Shown piece by piece: positions 41,633-51,800 of a DNA stretch of 64,000 nucleotides (within the stretch, counting starts at the first letter, position 1; each line of letters starts with the position of its first letter). Under the pieces are notes generated by a model that worked only from the letters and a program-made list of their open reading frames with translations, ran no database searches and was not told where the DNA came from. The DNA lies in contig NZ_JAGSYE010000001.1 of the NCBI RefSeq assembly GCF_025685565.1, positions 1,612,001 through 1,676,000 on the forward strand. Reading direction: 5' to 3'. The stretch is from Granulicella aggregans (lineage in GTDB: Bacteria > Acidobacteriota > Terriglobia > Terriglobales > Acidobacteriaceae). Both the position numbers and the translations under genes were made by a program.

Positions 41633-44335
41633 CTATTTACGCTTTCCCTTTGCCTTCTTATCGCGGGTGCGGACCTTTGTTTTTGTCTTGCCCTTGGACT
41701 TTTTCTTGCCGCTGCGGTTGGGGCTGGAGTGTGGGCGGTCGCCTTCGGGGCTCGCGGCGGTCTTGGACTTCTTTCGCGGCTTGATAGCTGTGGGGTCATC
41801 TTCGGACGGGACCAGAGCGAACTGCAGGCGACGCTGCTGGCGGTCGATGCGGTCGAGCAGGACGTGGACGCGCATGCCCATCTTGAAGACGCGGCCGTTG
41901 CGGTCGCCGACGATCTGGCGGTCGGTGTCGCGGAAGCTGTAGCGGTCGTCGACCAGTGAGGTCAGCGGGACCAGGCCCTCGATGAAGAGGTCGTCGAGCT
42001 CAACGAAGAAGCCGTACTTGGTGCAGGAGAGAACGACGGCCTGAAAGTCTTCACCGACGCGGTCCTGCATGAATTTGATCTTCTTCCACTCGATGAGTTC
42101 GCGCTCGGCGTCGGCGGCGCGGCGTTCGGTCTGGCTGCACTCGCTGGCGATGGCGTCGAGTTCAGCCTCGGGGATGGGCGCTTGCGCGTCGTTCTCGGCG
42201 GCCTCCTTGTTGGCGGTCTCCATGCTGCGCTTGCGAGCTTCGGAGGACCACGGCTGCGGCGCGTCGCTGAGGATGGCGCCCCCGACGGGATCGGCACCGG
42301 AGTCCAGCAGAGCGCGGAGGAGGCGATGGACGATGAGGTCGGGATAGCGGCGGATGGGCGAGGTGAAGTGCGTATAGCTGGGGCTGGCGAGGGCAAAGTG
42401 GCCGACGTTCTTCTCGCTGTAGCGGGCCTGTTTGAGACTGCGGAGCATCAGGTAAGCGAGTATGCGTTCTTCGGGCTTGCCGGCGATTCTGGCCGTGAGC
42501 TTCTGGTACATCTGCGGCGTGACCGGAATCGACTCGGGGATCTCGTGCGTCTGCGCCTTACGATCGGTTCCGCGAACGTTGCGGCGGTCGCCCCTGGTCT
42601 GGATGCGCTTGACGGGAAGGCTGGAGAAGCCGAGCGAGTAGCCGAACTGGCTCGCGGTCTCTTCGAAGTCGACGATGCGCTTGGGGTCGGGCGTCTCGTG
42701 GATGCGGTAGATGCTTGGAACGACCTGCGACTCGATCCAGGTGGCGACGCACTCGTTGGCCGAGAGCATGAACTCTTCGATCAGCCGGTGCGACCAGCCG
42801 CGCTCGGACCGGACGATGGCGTGCATGTCGCCGTCGGGATTGAAGAGGATGACGGGCTCGGGGAGGTCGAAGTCGATGGAGCCGCGGCGCTTGCGTTTGG
42901 CGTTGAGCTTCAGCGCCAACTCGTACATACGCTCGAACTCGGGGACGAGGTCGGCGAACTGCTCGCGCGTGGAGGAGTCGCCGTCGAGCACGGACTGAAT
43001 CTGCGTGTAGGTCATGCGGCGGGCGCTGCGGATGACGCCTTCGCAGATCTCGTAGCCGAGGACCTCGCCGCGTGCGTCGACCTCCATGATGCAGGAGAGG
43101 ACGAGGCGATCTTCGTCAGGACGCAAGCTGCACATCCCGCTCGAGAGCGTGTTGGGCAGCATGGGGATGGCGCGGTCGGGGAAGTAGACGGAGTTGCCGC
43201 GCAGACGCGCTTCGAGGTCGAGCGCGGTGCCGGGCCGGACGTAGTGGCTGACGTCGGCGATGTGGACCTGGAGCTCCCAGTTGCCGCTCGGCATGGGAGT
43301 GACGAGGACGGCGTCGTCGAAGTCGCGGGCGGTCTCGCCGTCGATGGTGACGATGTTGAGGCCGCGGAAGTCTCTTCGTCTACCCTCTTCGTCAGCGATG
43401 GGCAGCGCGGCGGATTCGGTGGCTTCGGCGAGGACGTTGGCGGGAAAGACGTGTGGGAGATGGTGCTTGCGGATGATGATCTCGACGTCGACACCGAAGG
43501 CGTCGGGCGGGCCGAGGATCTCCAGCACGCGGCCCTTGGCGGGGCGGCCCGCAGAAGGGAAGTCGGTGACTTCGACATCGACGGCGATGCCTTCGAGCGG
43601 GTCGAGCTTTGACTCATCGAACCAGTGCGCCTGCTGTGTCTGTGCCTCTTCGCCGAGAACGCGATGCGTCGTGAGCTGCGGCGTGGCGGGCATCTCCATG
43701 CCATCAGGGATGAGGATGGGCTGGGTCATGCGCTCGTCGAGCGGCGTGATGTAGTTGCCGTGGAAGAGCGGGGCGTTGTCCCAGACCGCGCGGCGGCTGC
43801 TGGACTTGGCGTAGTGGAAGATGCCGACTACGGTGGGATTGCGACGGGTGAGAACCCGAGCAATCCGTCCCGACCGGCGGCCGTCGCGGCCGGGAGGGGC
43901 CTCGTCGACGAGGACTTCATCGCCCTGCATGGCACCATTGATCTCGTTGGGCGGGATGAAAAGATCGTCGTCGCGGTTGGTACTGCCGTTGGGCCGGACG
44001 AAGCCGTAGCCATCGCGGTGCAGGTCGAGCTTGCCGGCCAGAAGGCGGTCGCGGGTGGCGCGGTTTTCTAGTGGCGCGACAGCGAGATGACGTGGTGCGC
44101 GGGCGGTCTTTGCGGGGATGGCCGAGGGCATCGACCACTGCTCGTTGTTGATCTTGACCAGCTCGCCGCGCGCGGTAATGCGGGCGAGCTGTTCGAGCAG
44201 CAGGCGGCGCTCGCGCCCTCCGCCAAGGCCAAGCTCGCGGACGAGCTGCTTGTATCCCGCGCGACTGCCAGCGGACCGCTCCACGCGGCGAATCAGGTCA
44301 CGGTCGGTTTGCGGGTACGGCCCCTGCTTTGCCAT
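41633..44335 (-). CDS. rnr: Ribonuclease R
   Basis: 900 residues. N-terminal winged-helix part, two cold-shock OB domains (GYGFVRPNGSTNRDDDLFIPP), then the RNB catalytic domain with IDGETARDFDDAV supplying the metal-binding Asp residues. An S1 domain follows (FFVELDDLFIEGLVPLTSL) and a Lys/Arg-rich tail from about residue 855, all in RNase R order. It degrades structured RNA 3' to 5'. Divergent from the DUF1593 gene with a 150-bp spacer. Confidence 0.95.
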   Translation of the reverse strand: MAKQGPYPQTDRDLIRRVERSAGSRAGYKQLVRELGLGGGRERRLLLEQLARITARGELVKINNEQWSMPSAIPAKTARAPRHLAVAPLENRATRDRLLAGKLDLHRDGYGFVRPNGSTNRDDDLFIPPNEINGAMQGDEVLVDEAPPGRDGRRSGRIARVLTRRNPTVVGIFHYAKSSSRRAVWDNAPLFHGNYITPLDERMTQPILIPDGMEMPATPQLTTHRVLGEEAQTQQAHWFDESKLDPLEGIAVDVEVTDFPSAGRPAKGRVLEILGPPDAFGVDVEIIIRKHHLPHVFPANVLAEATESAALPIADEEGRRRDFRGLNIVTIDGETARDFDDAVLVTPMPSGNWELQVHIADVSHYVRPGTALDLEARLRGNSVYFPDRAIPMLPNTLSSGMCSLRPDEDRLVLSCIMEVDARGEVLGYEICEGVIRSARRMTYTQIQSVLDGDSSTREQFADLVPEFERMYELALKLNAKRKRRGSIDFDLPEPVILFNPDGDMHAIVRSERGWSHRLIEEFMLSANECVATWIESQVVPSIYRIHETPDPKRIVDFEETASQFGYSLGFSSLPVKRIQTRGDRRNVRGTDRKAQTHEIPESIPVTPQMYQKLTARIAGKPEERILAYLMLRSLKQARYSEKNVGHFALASPSYTHFTSPIRRYPDLIVHRLLRALLDSGADPVGGAILSDAPQPWSSEARKRSMETANKEAAENDAQAPIPEAELDAIASECSQTERRAADAERELIEWKKIKFMQDRVGEDFQAVVLSCTKYGFFVELDDLFIEGLVPLTSLVDDRYSFRDTDRQIVGDRNGRVFKMGMRVHVLLDRIDRQQRRLQFALVPSEDDPTAIKPRKKSKTAASPEGDRPHSSPNRSGKKKSKGKTKTKVRTRDKKAKGKRK

Positions 44336-44485
44336 AAGAACATTGCGGCAGGCGTTGTGGGAGCAATCGCAGCAGCCGACTTCAGGCTACACGATGCGAG
44401 GCGGTCATGTGCGGCTTGCGGATAGAATGCTCGCACTGCCCGAGCCGTGGCTGGGCGGGATTGAAGCGGAATGCGGGGTTGAGTT

Positions 44486-46027
44486 GTGATTAAAAGAAGG
44501 CTGCTGCTGGCGAGGTTGGTCGCTGTCTGCGCGTGTATTGCGTTTTCGATGGTGTCCATCGGTCAGACGAGCATTCCACCATCTGCCGATAACTTCACCG
44601 GTCATCCGCGCGTGGTGATTCTGAGCGACATCGGCAACGAGCCCGACGACCAGATGTCGTTCGTCCGGCTGATGCTGTACTCGAACGAGCTTAACCTTGA
44701 GGCGATGATCGCCTCGACATCGGTATGGCAGAAGACCGCCACGCATCCTGAGACGATGCATGCGATTGTTGCTGCGTATGGGCAGGTGAGGGCGAACCTT
44801 CTTCTGCACGCCAAGGGATGGCCTGAAGCAGAGACGCTGGACAAGCGAATCTTCGCGGGGCAGTCGGCGTATGGCATGGCGGCAGTTGGGAAGGGCAAAT
44901 CGTCGGCTGGGTCGCAGGCGTTGGCGAAGGCTATTGAGCGGGATGACCCGCGTCCGTTGTGGGTCTGCTTGTGGGCTGGAGCGAACACGCTGGCACAGGC
45001 GTTGATCGATCTTCGCGAGACGCACTCTGCCGCCGAGATGGATCGTCTGGTGAGCCGTCTGCGGGTGTCGTCGATCTCCGATCAGGACGATGCGGGTGCG
45101 TGGTTGCGGCGCGAGTTTCCGGGGCTCTTCTATATGGTTCAGCCAAGCTCGCAGAATGGCGAAGAGTATTACTACGCGACGTGGACGGGCATCAGCGGCG
45201 ATCTTTACTACCGCAATGGAGCGGGTGCTGACACAAGTCTTGTGACGAACGAGTGGCTAGAGAGCAACATTCGCGACAAGGGGCCGCTGGGCAAGATGTA
45301 TCCGAAGTTCATGTTCATTATGGAAGGGGATACGCCTTCTTATCTCGGCCTGATCGACAACGGATTGAACGCGTATCGCAGACCGGATTGGGGCGGATGG
45401 GGTGGCCGCTACGTTTATCGCCAGCCCTATGGCGAGACGCACCCGGTATGGGCGCAGGGCGGCGATCTGTTTATGCGGGCCACGTCGCAGGACAAGGTTC
45501 GCGGAGTAGACGGCGTCGAACATGTCTCCGACCAGGCGACGATATGGCGGTGGCGCGAGGCGTATCAGGACGACTTTGCCGCGCGCATGGACTGGACGAT
45601 CAAGGACTTCGCCCATGCCAATCACGCTCCGCTGCTGGTGGTGAATGGGAAGGCCGGGAAAGGCGTGATCGAGGTGAGGGCGGATGTGAGGCAGACCATC
45701 ACGCTGGATGCCGCGGGCAGCAGCGATCCTGACGGGAATGCGCTGCACTACCGCTGGTGGGTGTATGAGGAGGCGGGGCTGTCGGGGACGCATGGAACTG
45801 ACATTGCGATCAGCAACGCGGACAGTGCCAAGGCGACGGTGACGATCAAGTCAGCGTGTCGGGAGGCCTGGATTCCGGGGCTTATTCCATGCAAGGGTGA
45901 AGGCGTCGCGCACATCATCCTCGAAGTAAAGGACGATGGAACGCCACAGCTGACATCTTACCGGCGCGTCGTGCTGCATGTGCGGCCCCCCGCTGCGGCC
46001 GCCGATGCACCGCGTTCTCGAGACTGA
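44486..46027 (+). CDS. Exported DUF1593 (nucleoside-hydrolase-like) protein
   Basis: GTG start, 513 residues with a signal peptide (LARLVAVCACIAFSMVSIGQT). The N-terminal domain has VVILSDIGNEPDDQMSFVRLMLYSN, the Asp-rich calcium-site pattern of inosine-uridine hydrolase-like folds. The C-terminal about 110 residues form a PKD/Ig-like module (AGSSDPDGNALHYRWWVYEEAG). This is the usual architecture of secreted proteins associated with plant-polysaccharide use. Substrate unknown. Confidence 0.87.
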   Translation: MIKRRLLLARLVAVCACIAFSMVSIGQTSIPPSADNFTGHPRVVILSDIGNEPDDQMSFVRLMLYSNELNLEAMIASTSVWQKTATHPETMHAIVAAYGQVRANLLLHAKGWPEAETLDKRIFAGQSAYGMAAVGKGKSSAGSQALAKAIERDDPRPLWVCLWAGANTLAQALIDLRETHSAAEMDRLVSRLRVSSISDQDDAGAWLRREFPGLFYMVQPSSQNGEEYYYATWTGISGDLYYRNGAGADTSLVTNEWLESNIRDKGPLGKMYPKFMFIMEGDTPSYLGLIDNGLNAYRRPDWGGWGGRYVYRQPYGETHPVWAQGGDLFMRATSQDKVRGVDGVEHVSDQATIWRWREAYQDDFAARMDWTIKDFAHANHAPLLVVNGKAGKGVIEVRADVRQTITLDAAGSSDPDGNALHYRWWVYEEAGLSGTHGTDIAISNADSAKATVTIKSACREAWIPGLIPCKGEGVAHIILEVKDDGTPQLTSYRRVVLHVRPPAAAADAPRSRD

Positions 46028-46126
46028 GCTGCTGGCGGGGTGTATGTTCTTGCTGAAAACGGCGGCACCACCTATCCTGGCCGTACCTGAATCAACTGAC
46101 CATACCAACGCAGCAGAGGAGCCTTC

Positions 46127-47170
46127 GTGCCAGACGCAATCTTCATCAGCTATCGTCGTGACGACTCCGAAGGCGAGGCCGGACGCCTATTCGACGACCT
46201 GACGCGGGCCTTCGGCGACGACGCTGTCTTCATGGACGTGGCAGGCATCAAGCCCGGCATGGACTTTCGCAAGGCAATCGAGGACAACGTCTCCAGTTGC
46301 GGCGTCTTCCTCGCGATGGTCGGGCCGGCGTGGGCGACCATTGTCAACGCCACCGGGCAGCGTCGGCTCGAAGATCCAAACGACTTCGTAGCGCTCGAGA
46401 TCGCCTCTGCCCTTAAGCGCGAGGTTCCGGTGATCCCGGTGCTGGTGCATGACGCCAAGATGCCCTCCGCCGACCTGCTACCGGAGGCGCTGAGGCCCTT
46501 TGCCTATCGCAACAGCGTTGAGCTTACCCATGCCCGCTGGACCTCCGATGTGGCGCTGCTGATCGAGGCGCTGAAGGCCTATGTGACTCCGAAGAGTGCG
46601 TCCGGACCGCCGGTTCATGCAACCGTTCCGGTGCAGCTTCCCGCTCCGCATCCTCCCTCGGGCACCGTTACTCCGGCCACGGATGTCAAGAAGAAGCCCA
46701 CCGGATTGATCGCGGGAGTTGCGGTCGCGGCCGTGCTCGTCATTGCGGCGATCGTCTACTTCGCGACTCGTTCCAATCCTGCTCCAGCTCCCGACCCGAA
46801 TCACCCGGACGTCGCCGTCGCGTCCGCAGCAGGATTCGTCGGAACATGGGTGCGCACGGGCGGCCTGGGAGACGCAGACGCGCTCGGCAAACTAATCATT
46901 GCCAGCTCGGGTCCCAGTCTGACGGTCCACGCCTTCGGCAGATGCCAGGCCGCAAGTTGCGACTGGGGCGTACAGCCGGGCACGATGAGCGGGCCAAATG
47001 TGGTTGCCACTTTCTCCGCGCCGCCTAACGGCTCCGACACGTCGCGCACCGCAGTGATCACCGCGCATCCCGTGGCTGGCGGTCTGGATGTCGTCATCCA
47101 AAACAACTTCCAGAATCCCGCCGGGCCCCGGGTAAACCACTCGCATCAACTCTTCGCCAGCGGCCAGTAG
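46127..47170 (+). CDS. Membrane-anchored TIR-domain protein
   Basis: 347 residues. TIR fold at 1-150: IFISYRRDDSEGEAGRLFDDL, then FMDVAGIKPGMDF, AIEDNVSSCGVFLAMVGPAW, and a Glu at position 91 (DFVALEIASAL) where NAD-cleaving TIRs carry their catalytic Glu. A Pro-rich linker and one helix (about 192-214) follow, then an unrecognised domain of about 120 residues with two Cys (GRCQAASCDWGV), probably outside the membrane. TIR proteins may act in defence or signalling by NAD cleavage; this one has no defence partner next to it. Confidence 0.85.
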   Translation: MPDAIFISYRRDDSEGEAGRLFDDLTRAFGDDAVFMDVAGIKPGMDFRKAIEDNVSSCGVFLAMVGPAWATIVNATGQRRLEDPNDFVALEIASALKREVPVIPVLVHDAKMPSADLLPEALRPFAYRNSVELTHARWTSDVALLIEALKAYVTPKSASGPPVHATVPVQLPAPHPPSGTVTPATDVKKKPTGLIAGVAVAAVLVIAAIVYFATRSNPAPAPDPNHPDVAVASAAGFVGTWVRTGGLGDADALGKLIIASSGPSLTVHAFGRCQAASCDWGVQPGTMSGPNVVATFSAPPNGSDTSRTAVITAHPVAGGLDVVIQNNFQNPAGPRVNHSHQLFASGQ

Positions 47171-47180
47171 CCGCTGTAAG

Positions 47181-48770
47181 CTACTTTCCCCAGATGGAAT
47201 CGAGGACCAGGTCCCGGTTGCGGTGGTCGTCCTTCTCTGCGACCGGCTGTGCGCCAAGATGCATCACCTGCCAGCCTGTCGCCGCGTTGTACTTCGGCCA
47301 TGTGGGCAGACCGGCTCCGTTGGGGTCGCCAGTCTTCGCGAAGTTGCTCCAGTACTGCTGCATCTGCTTGCTGAGGGCCTGGTCTTCGGGCGTCCACTTG
47401 AAGTCAGTCAGCAGGTGCTGGCTGCCGAAGACGTAAGCGATCTCGCCGGAGTGGTATGCGGAGTCGCCGGCGGTATGGAAGGGATCGGCTGGGACGACCT
47501 CGTCGAAGCGGAAGCGATAGATGGGCTGCTTGCCCGTCGTCGCCTGGGCTTCTAACCACTTCCAGGTGGAGTAGGCGATGAAGCTGTCCGCGGTCAGGTC
47601 CGAGGCAGCGCGGATGGCTTCGGCGTCAGAGGCGGCGGTATATGCGGCGAGGACCTTCGGTGCATCGTCCCCAAACTGCTTGTTGACCGACGCCTGGAAG
47701 CTCTCTACGGTGGACTTGCTCAGCACCCCGCCCTCATCGTGGTTCCAGCCGGCCAGCAGGGGAAGATCGTTCTGCTTGCCCGCGGCAAAGATGGCGGGAA
47801 CGCTCTCCGGAAGAAGGTAGCCGTCGATTACGGGCGAGAAGCGGACGAGTTCTTTGCTGGCGGCCGGCTTGGTTGCCCGGTCCAGGAGCTCCTGCGCGGG
47901 GATGGCGCGAAGCTGCTCCAGGGTGTCGGCGTGGTAGACCTTGCTTGCGAACTCCGCGTCCTTCACCTCGGCATCGATCCGCGACCTCATCCCCAGCGTG
48001 CTCTTCGAGAAGGCACCGCCGCTCTCGCCGATGGCTTTTTGGAATAGACCTTTATCCACGGGCGACGCCATGTGCGAGCTGACCGCGAAGGATCCGGCGC
48101 TCTCGCCGAAGAGGGTCACGTTCGAGGGATCACCGCCGAACGCGGCAATGTTCTCTTTGACCCAGCGCAGGGCAGCCGTCTGGTCGAGCAGGCCGTAGTT
48201 GCCCGAGGCTTTGTTGGGCGACTCAGCCGTTAGAGCCGGGTGGGTGAAGAAGCCGAAGATGCCGAGGCGGTAGTTCATCGTGACCACGATGACGCCGTTC
48301 TCCGCGAGCACCTTACCATCCTGGCGTGCCTCGGAGGTGCTTCCGCCCTGGTAGCCGCCGCCGTAGATCCAGACCATCACGGGCAGCTTCGCCGCTTTGT
48401 TCTTCGCCGGGGTCCAGACGTTCAGGGTCAGGCAGTCCTCGCTGGGGCCGGGGTCGCGGAAGATCATGTCCTCGAAGAACGGAGCCTGCATGCAGTGCGG
48501 GCCGAAGCTGGTTGCCTGGCGCACGCCTTTCCAGCTCGCGGCGGGCATGGGCTCCCGCCAGCGCAGCGGACCGACGGGAGGGGCGGCGAACGGGATGCCG
48601 AGGAAGGTGCGGACATCGCCCTCCTGCTTGCCTGCGACCTTGCCGAGCTTGGTCTCGACTTCAAGCGAACTGCCGGATTGGGCCTGGGCGATGCCGGCAG
48701 AAGAGACGAGTGCGGCGAGCGTAGCGGTCAGCAGGAACTGCTGAAGACGGGTGGAAGGGAACAGGCTCAT
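47181..48770 (-). CDS. Secreted type B carboxylesterase
   Basis: 529 residues with a signal peptide (LLTATLAALVSSAGIAQAQ). The nucleophile elbow is LFGESAGSFAVS, the oxyanion loop is IYGGGYQGGS, and the acid and His are in the NHDEGGV and GDSAYHSGEI regions. The cholinesterase-type fold is complete; it hydrolyses esters in the periplasm or outside. It shares the strand with the TonB receptor upstream, but a terminator hairpin lies between them. Confidence 0.92.
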   Translation of the reverse strand: MSLFPSTRLQQFLLTATLAALVSSAGIAQAQSGSSLEVETKLGKVAGKQEGDVRTFLGIPFAAPPVGPLRWREPMPAASWKGVRQATSFGPHCMQAPFFEDMIFRDPGPSEDCLTLNVWTPAKNKAAKLPVMVWIYGGGYQGGSTSEARQDGKVLAENGVIVVTMNYRLGIFGFFTHPALTAESPNKASGNYGLLDQTAALRWVKENIAAFGGDPSNVTLFGESAGSFAVSSHMASPVDKGLFQKAIGESGGAFSKSTLGMRSRIDAEVKDAEFASKVYHADTLEQLRAIPAQELLDRATKPAASKELVRFSPVIDGYLLPESVPAIFAAGKQNDLPLLAGWNHDEGGVLSKSTVESFQASVNKQFGDDAPKVLAAYTAASDAEAIRAASDLTADSFIAYSTWKWLEAQATTGKQPIYRFRFDEVVPADPFHTAGDSAYHSGEIAYVFGSQHLLTDFKWTPEDQALSKQMQQYWSNFAKTGDPNGAGLPTWPKYNAATGWQVMHLGAQPVAEKDDHRNRDLVLDSIWGK

Positions 48771-48816
48771 ATGGAGCGAAAGTTTACTCTCTTAATCGAT
48801 TTATCGGCAAAAGAGG

Positions 48817-48844
48817 AAGGCCCGGATCGATTAATCCGGGCCTT
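48817..48844 (-). terminator. Intrinsic terminator after the TonB-receptor gene
   Basis: Exact 11-bp arms AAGGCCCGGAT (48817-48827) and ATCCGGGCCTT (48834-48844) with a 6-nt loop, 23 bp after the receptor stop. On the minus strand a C/T-rich tract with TTTT follows. Confidence 0.8.
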
Positions 48845-48866
48845 TACAGTCAATCGGCTTGCTGCG

Positions 48867-51800
48867 TTAGAACTCATAACGGAGGGAAAACTGCATAACG
48901 CGTGGTTTCGTGAGAAGCCTGCTTGCGACGCCCAGGTTGCCGCCGGTGAGACCGTCTCCGATCGAAGCGGGATCGAAGCGCACCGTGTTGGTCACGTTGT
49001 AGACCTCCCAGGCGAACTTCAACGTTCCGTAACGCTCCAGGCCCCAGCTCTTTGAAAGTCCGTCATCGATTCCAAAGTATCCATCGCCACGGAATTTGTT
49101 ACGTTCTCCCGCCTCACCTGGATAGGGCAAGCGAACCGGCGTACCGATACCCACATTGTTGTTGATACCGTTGGGATCTCCAGGATAGTTGCCCTCGGGA
49201 TCATCGAAGAATTGCGGATCACCGCTCTGGTCGAAGTGCCTGCGCATCTTTACGTGGCCCGTGACGACCGCATAGCTGCCGTAGGTCCAGTTGGTTGTGT
49301 ATCCAGGTTCAAAGAGAGAGAACGGAAGAGCTCCGGTCGCTCGAGCGATTCCGGACAACTGCCACCCGCCAATAAAGACATTTGCCAGCTTCCCGGAGGT
49401 CGCAAGGAAATGACGTCCGCTGCCAAACGGCAGTTGATAGACGAAGTTTCCGGTCAGGAGATGACGGGTATCGAAGTCCGCGACTCCTTTGTTGAGCTTC
49501 GGCTTCCAGGTATTGAAGATGATGCCGAAGTTATTACCGGAGGCGAAGTTATTGGCTTCGGTGTCTGAGCCAAGGTCGATCGTCTTCGAAAATGTGTAGC
49601 TAAGGTCAAATTGAAGACCATGGCTGCTGGGGTGTCTGAGAACGAACTGGGCAGCATGGTAGGAACTGGTTCCCATGCTGGACAGAGCGAATAGAGAGGC
49701 GAATTGATCCTGCCAGAAGCGCGGTTGCTGGCCCGCTGGGCACGGGTATGCGGCCCCGATGAAGGCTCCGTAGCAGTAGAAATCGAGGTCTGCAAGGGCC
49801 GTGGTCGCGCCGAGGTTCGCACGGGACGGAACCCACTCGTCGTTGTAGATCGCCTGAGTTGCGCTCTCTCCCGGGTAGTCGAAGCCAGCCATATAGGGAA
49901 AGATGTCCTCAAAGAACTGGATTGGAGCGACGGACGCATTTGGATTCGAGGAATTCGCGTCAACCAGCTTCGACAACTGCGTTCCTGCGGTGAAGTAGTC
50001 ACCCCCGCCGGCGGGATCGTTGAAGTCGGTAGGCTCCGCCAGATCTAGGTTCTGTAGCAGGTGACGTCCAAGCCTTCCGACATAGGCGAGTTCGAAGGTC
50101 AAACCCGCAGGGAACTCGTGCTGGAGCGAAAGATCGAAGGACTCCGAGTAAGGGGTCTTAATCTTGCTGTCTAGACCAGTGGTGATCGCGAAGTTGTCCA
50201 GCGGCGCGGTAAATGGAAAGGCCTGAGTTGGGGGGGCGGTGCCATTGTTGAATGGAAGCGTCCGGCGATCCGTAAACCGTGGCGAGGACTGAAGCGTATT
50301 CACGCCCGCCTGATTCGTGACTTGGCTGCTGACGCCGAACGATCCATGCTGATCGAACGCATTGACCAGGCCCTCGCCATAGTGATCGTAGTAGATACCC
50401 GCGCCGGCCCGGATGGAAGTCTTTGGGTCAGGCGAGAAGGCGACGGCAAAGCGAGGAGCAATATTATTCTTCGACTTCGGCCAGTAGCCCGGCTTTCCGT
50501 AAGTTGGGCCTGTGGGAGCAAACTGCAGGTCGGGCTCGTAGATCACTCCCTTTTGTGCTGCCGCCTCGCGCTGCATGAACCAGGCATGCGTATCGATGGT
50601 TGGAGCAACCTGCTGCCCCGTGGTCTCGTAGGGTGTTTGCAGGATGGTGTGTCGCATGCCGAAGGTGAAAGTCAGGTTGGGCCGTGCGCGCCAGGAATCC
50701 TGCAGGTAATACTCGAACTCATTCGCCTTGAAGTGGCGAGTGAGGAAGGCTCCTTCAGGCAGGAGCGACGCGGAGGTCGGGCTGTCGATGTGGTAGTTGT
50801 ATACGTCCGTGACGGATGGAATCACGCCTACGAGGTTGGCAAACGCGATGAGGTAGGAGTTCTCGTCGGAGTAGGTTGGAAGTCCCAGCGTCGCGGGGTC
50901 GGGTGGATTGCCGCCCAGCCAGTATGGATTGCTGCTCCCACTGTTGAAGGAGTTGCTATTGGTCGAGTTGTTTTGGTGAACGAGCCGCCAGTTTCCACCA
51001 ACCGAGAAGTTATGTCGGCCTTTGCTCCAACTGAGGTTATCGACGATGTTATTGACCGGCACGCTGTTGATGGAGGTGCGTGTCTCCGCCGTTGGCGAAC
51101 TGATAAAGCGGAAGTCGACGTAGTCGCCTGAGCCTACGCCGGTATTGCTGTAGCCCTGCCGGATGTATCCGTAGCGGATATCGTTCACGATGCTCGATGA
51201 GATGGTCCAGGTATCCCCTGCCGTGATGCCCTTCGTATTATCGGAAAGTACCGACGAGGGGCCTTGCCCAGGGAACTGTTCGGTCTCGCCGGTGATGTCC
51301 TTCTGCAGGTTGCCGCGAACAAACAACCTGTGCTTAGACGAGGGGTTGTAGTCGATCCTGGCAATGGTCGTATTGAGGCGAACTGGGTTCGGCGACGAGA
51401 ACGAATACGATCCCGTCGTTAGTCCATCACCGAGGGTCGAGCCATTTGCCGCCGGAAGCAAGTTGAAATAGGCAAGTGCATTCGGATCCGGCCCCGGACC
51501 CGGCGTGTACCCTGCTGTGTTGCAGACCTGGCAGCCACTGTCTAGCTGCGTCACCTGGGCCGGAGTCAGGATGCCAGCACCGTAGTTCAGGCTGCCTTGT
51601 TGATACGAGGCAAAGGGTGTCGTCTGATTGACTTCCGTGTTCTCCGCCTGACGCTGACCCTCGTAGTTGCCAAAGAAGAAGAGCTTGTCCTTCAGGATGG
51701 GGCCGCCGATTGCACCACCAAAGATATTCCGAATCAATTTGCCGGGGACATTCGCCTCGTCTGAGTTGAGCTGAGCCTGCTTATGGAACCAGTCGTTGGC

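Noticed and set aside
42182-43612. Long open frame antisense to RNase R
   Set aside because: Low-complexity Gly/Val/Asp/Ala composition typical of GC-rich shadow frames; the RNase R frame carries all domains.
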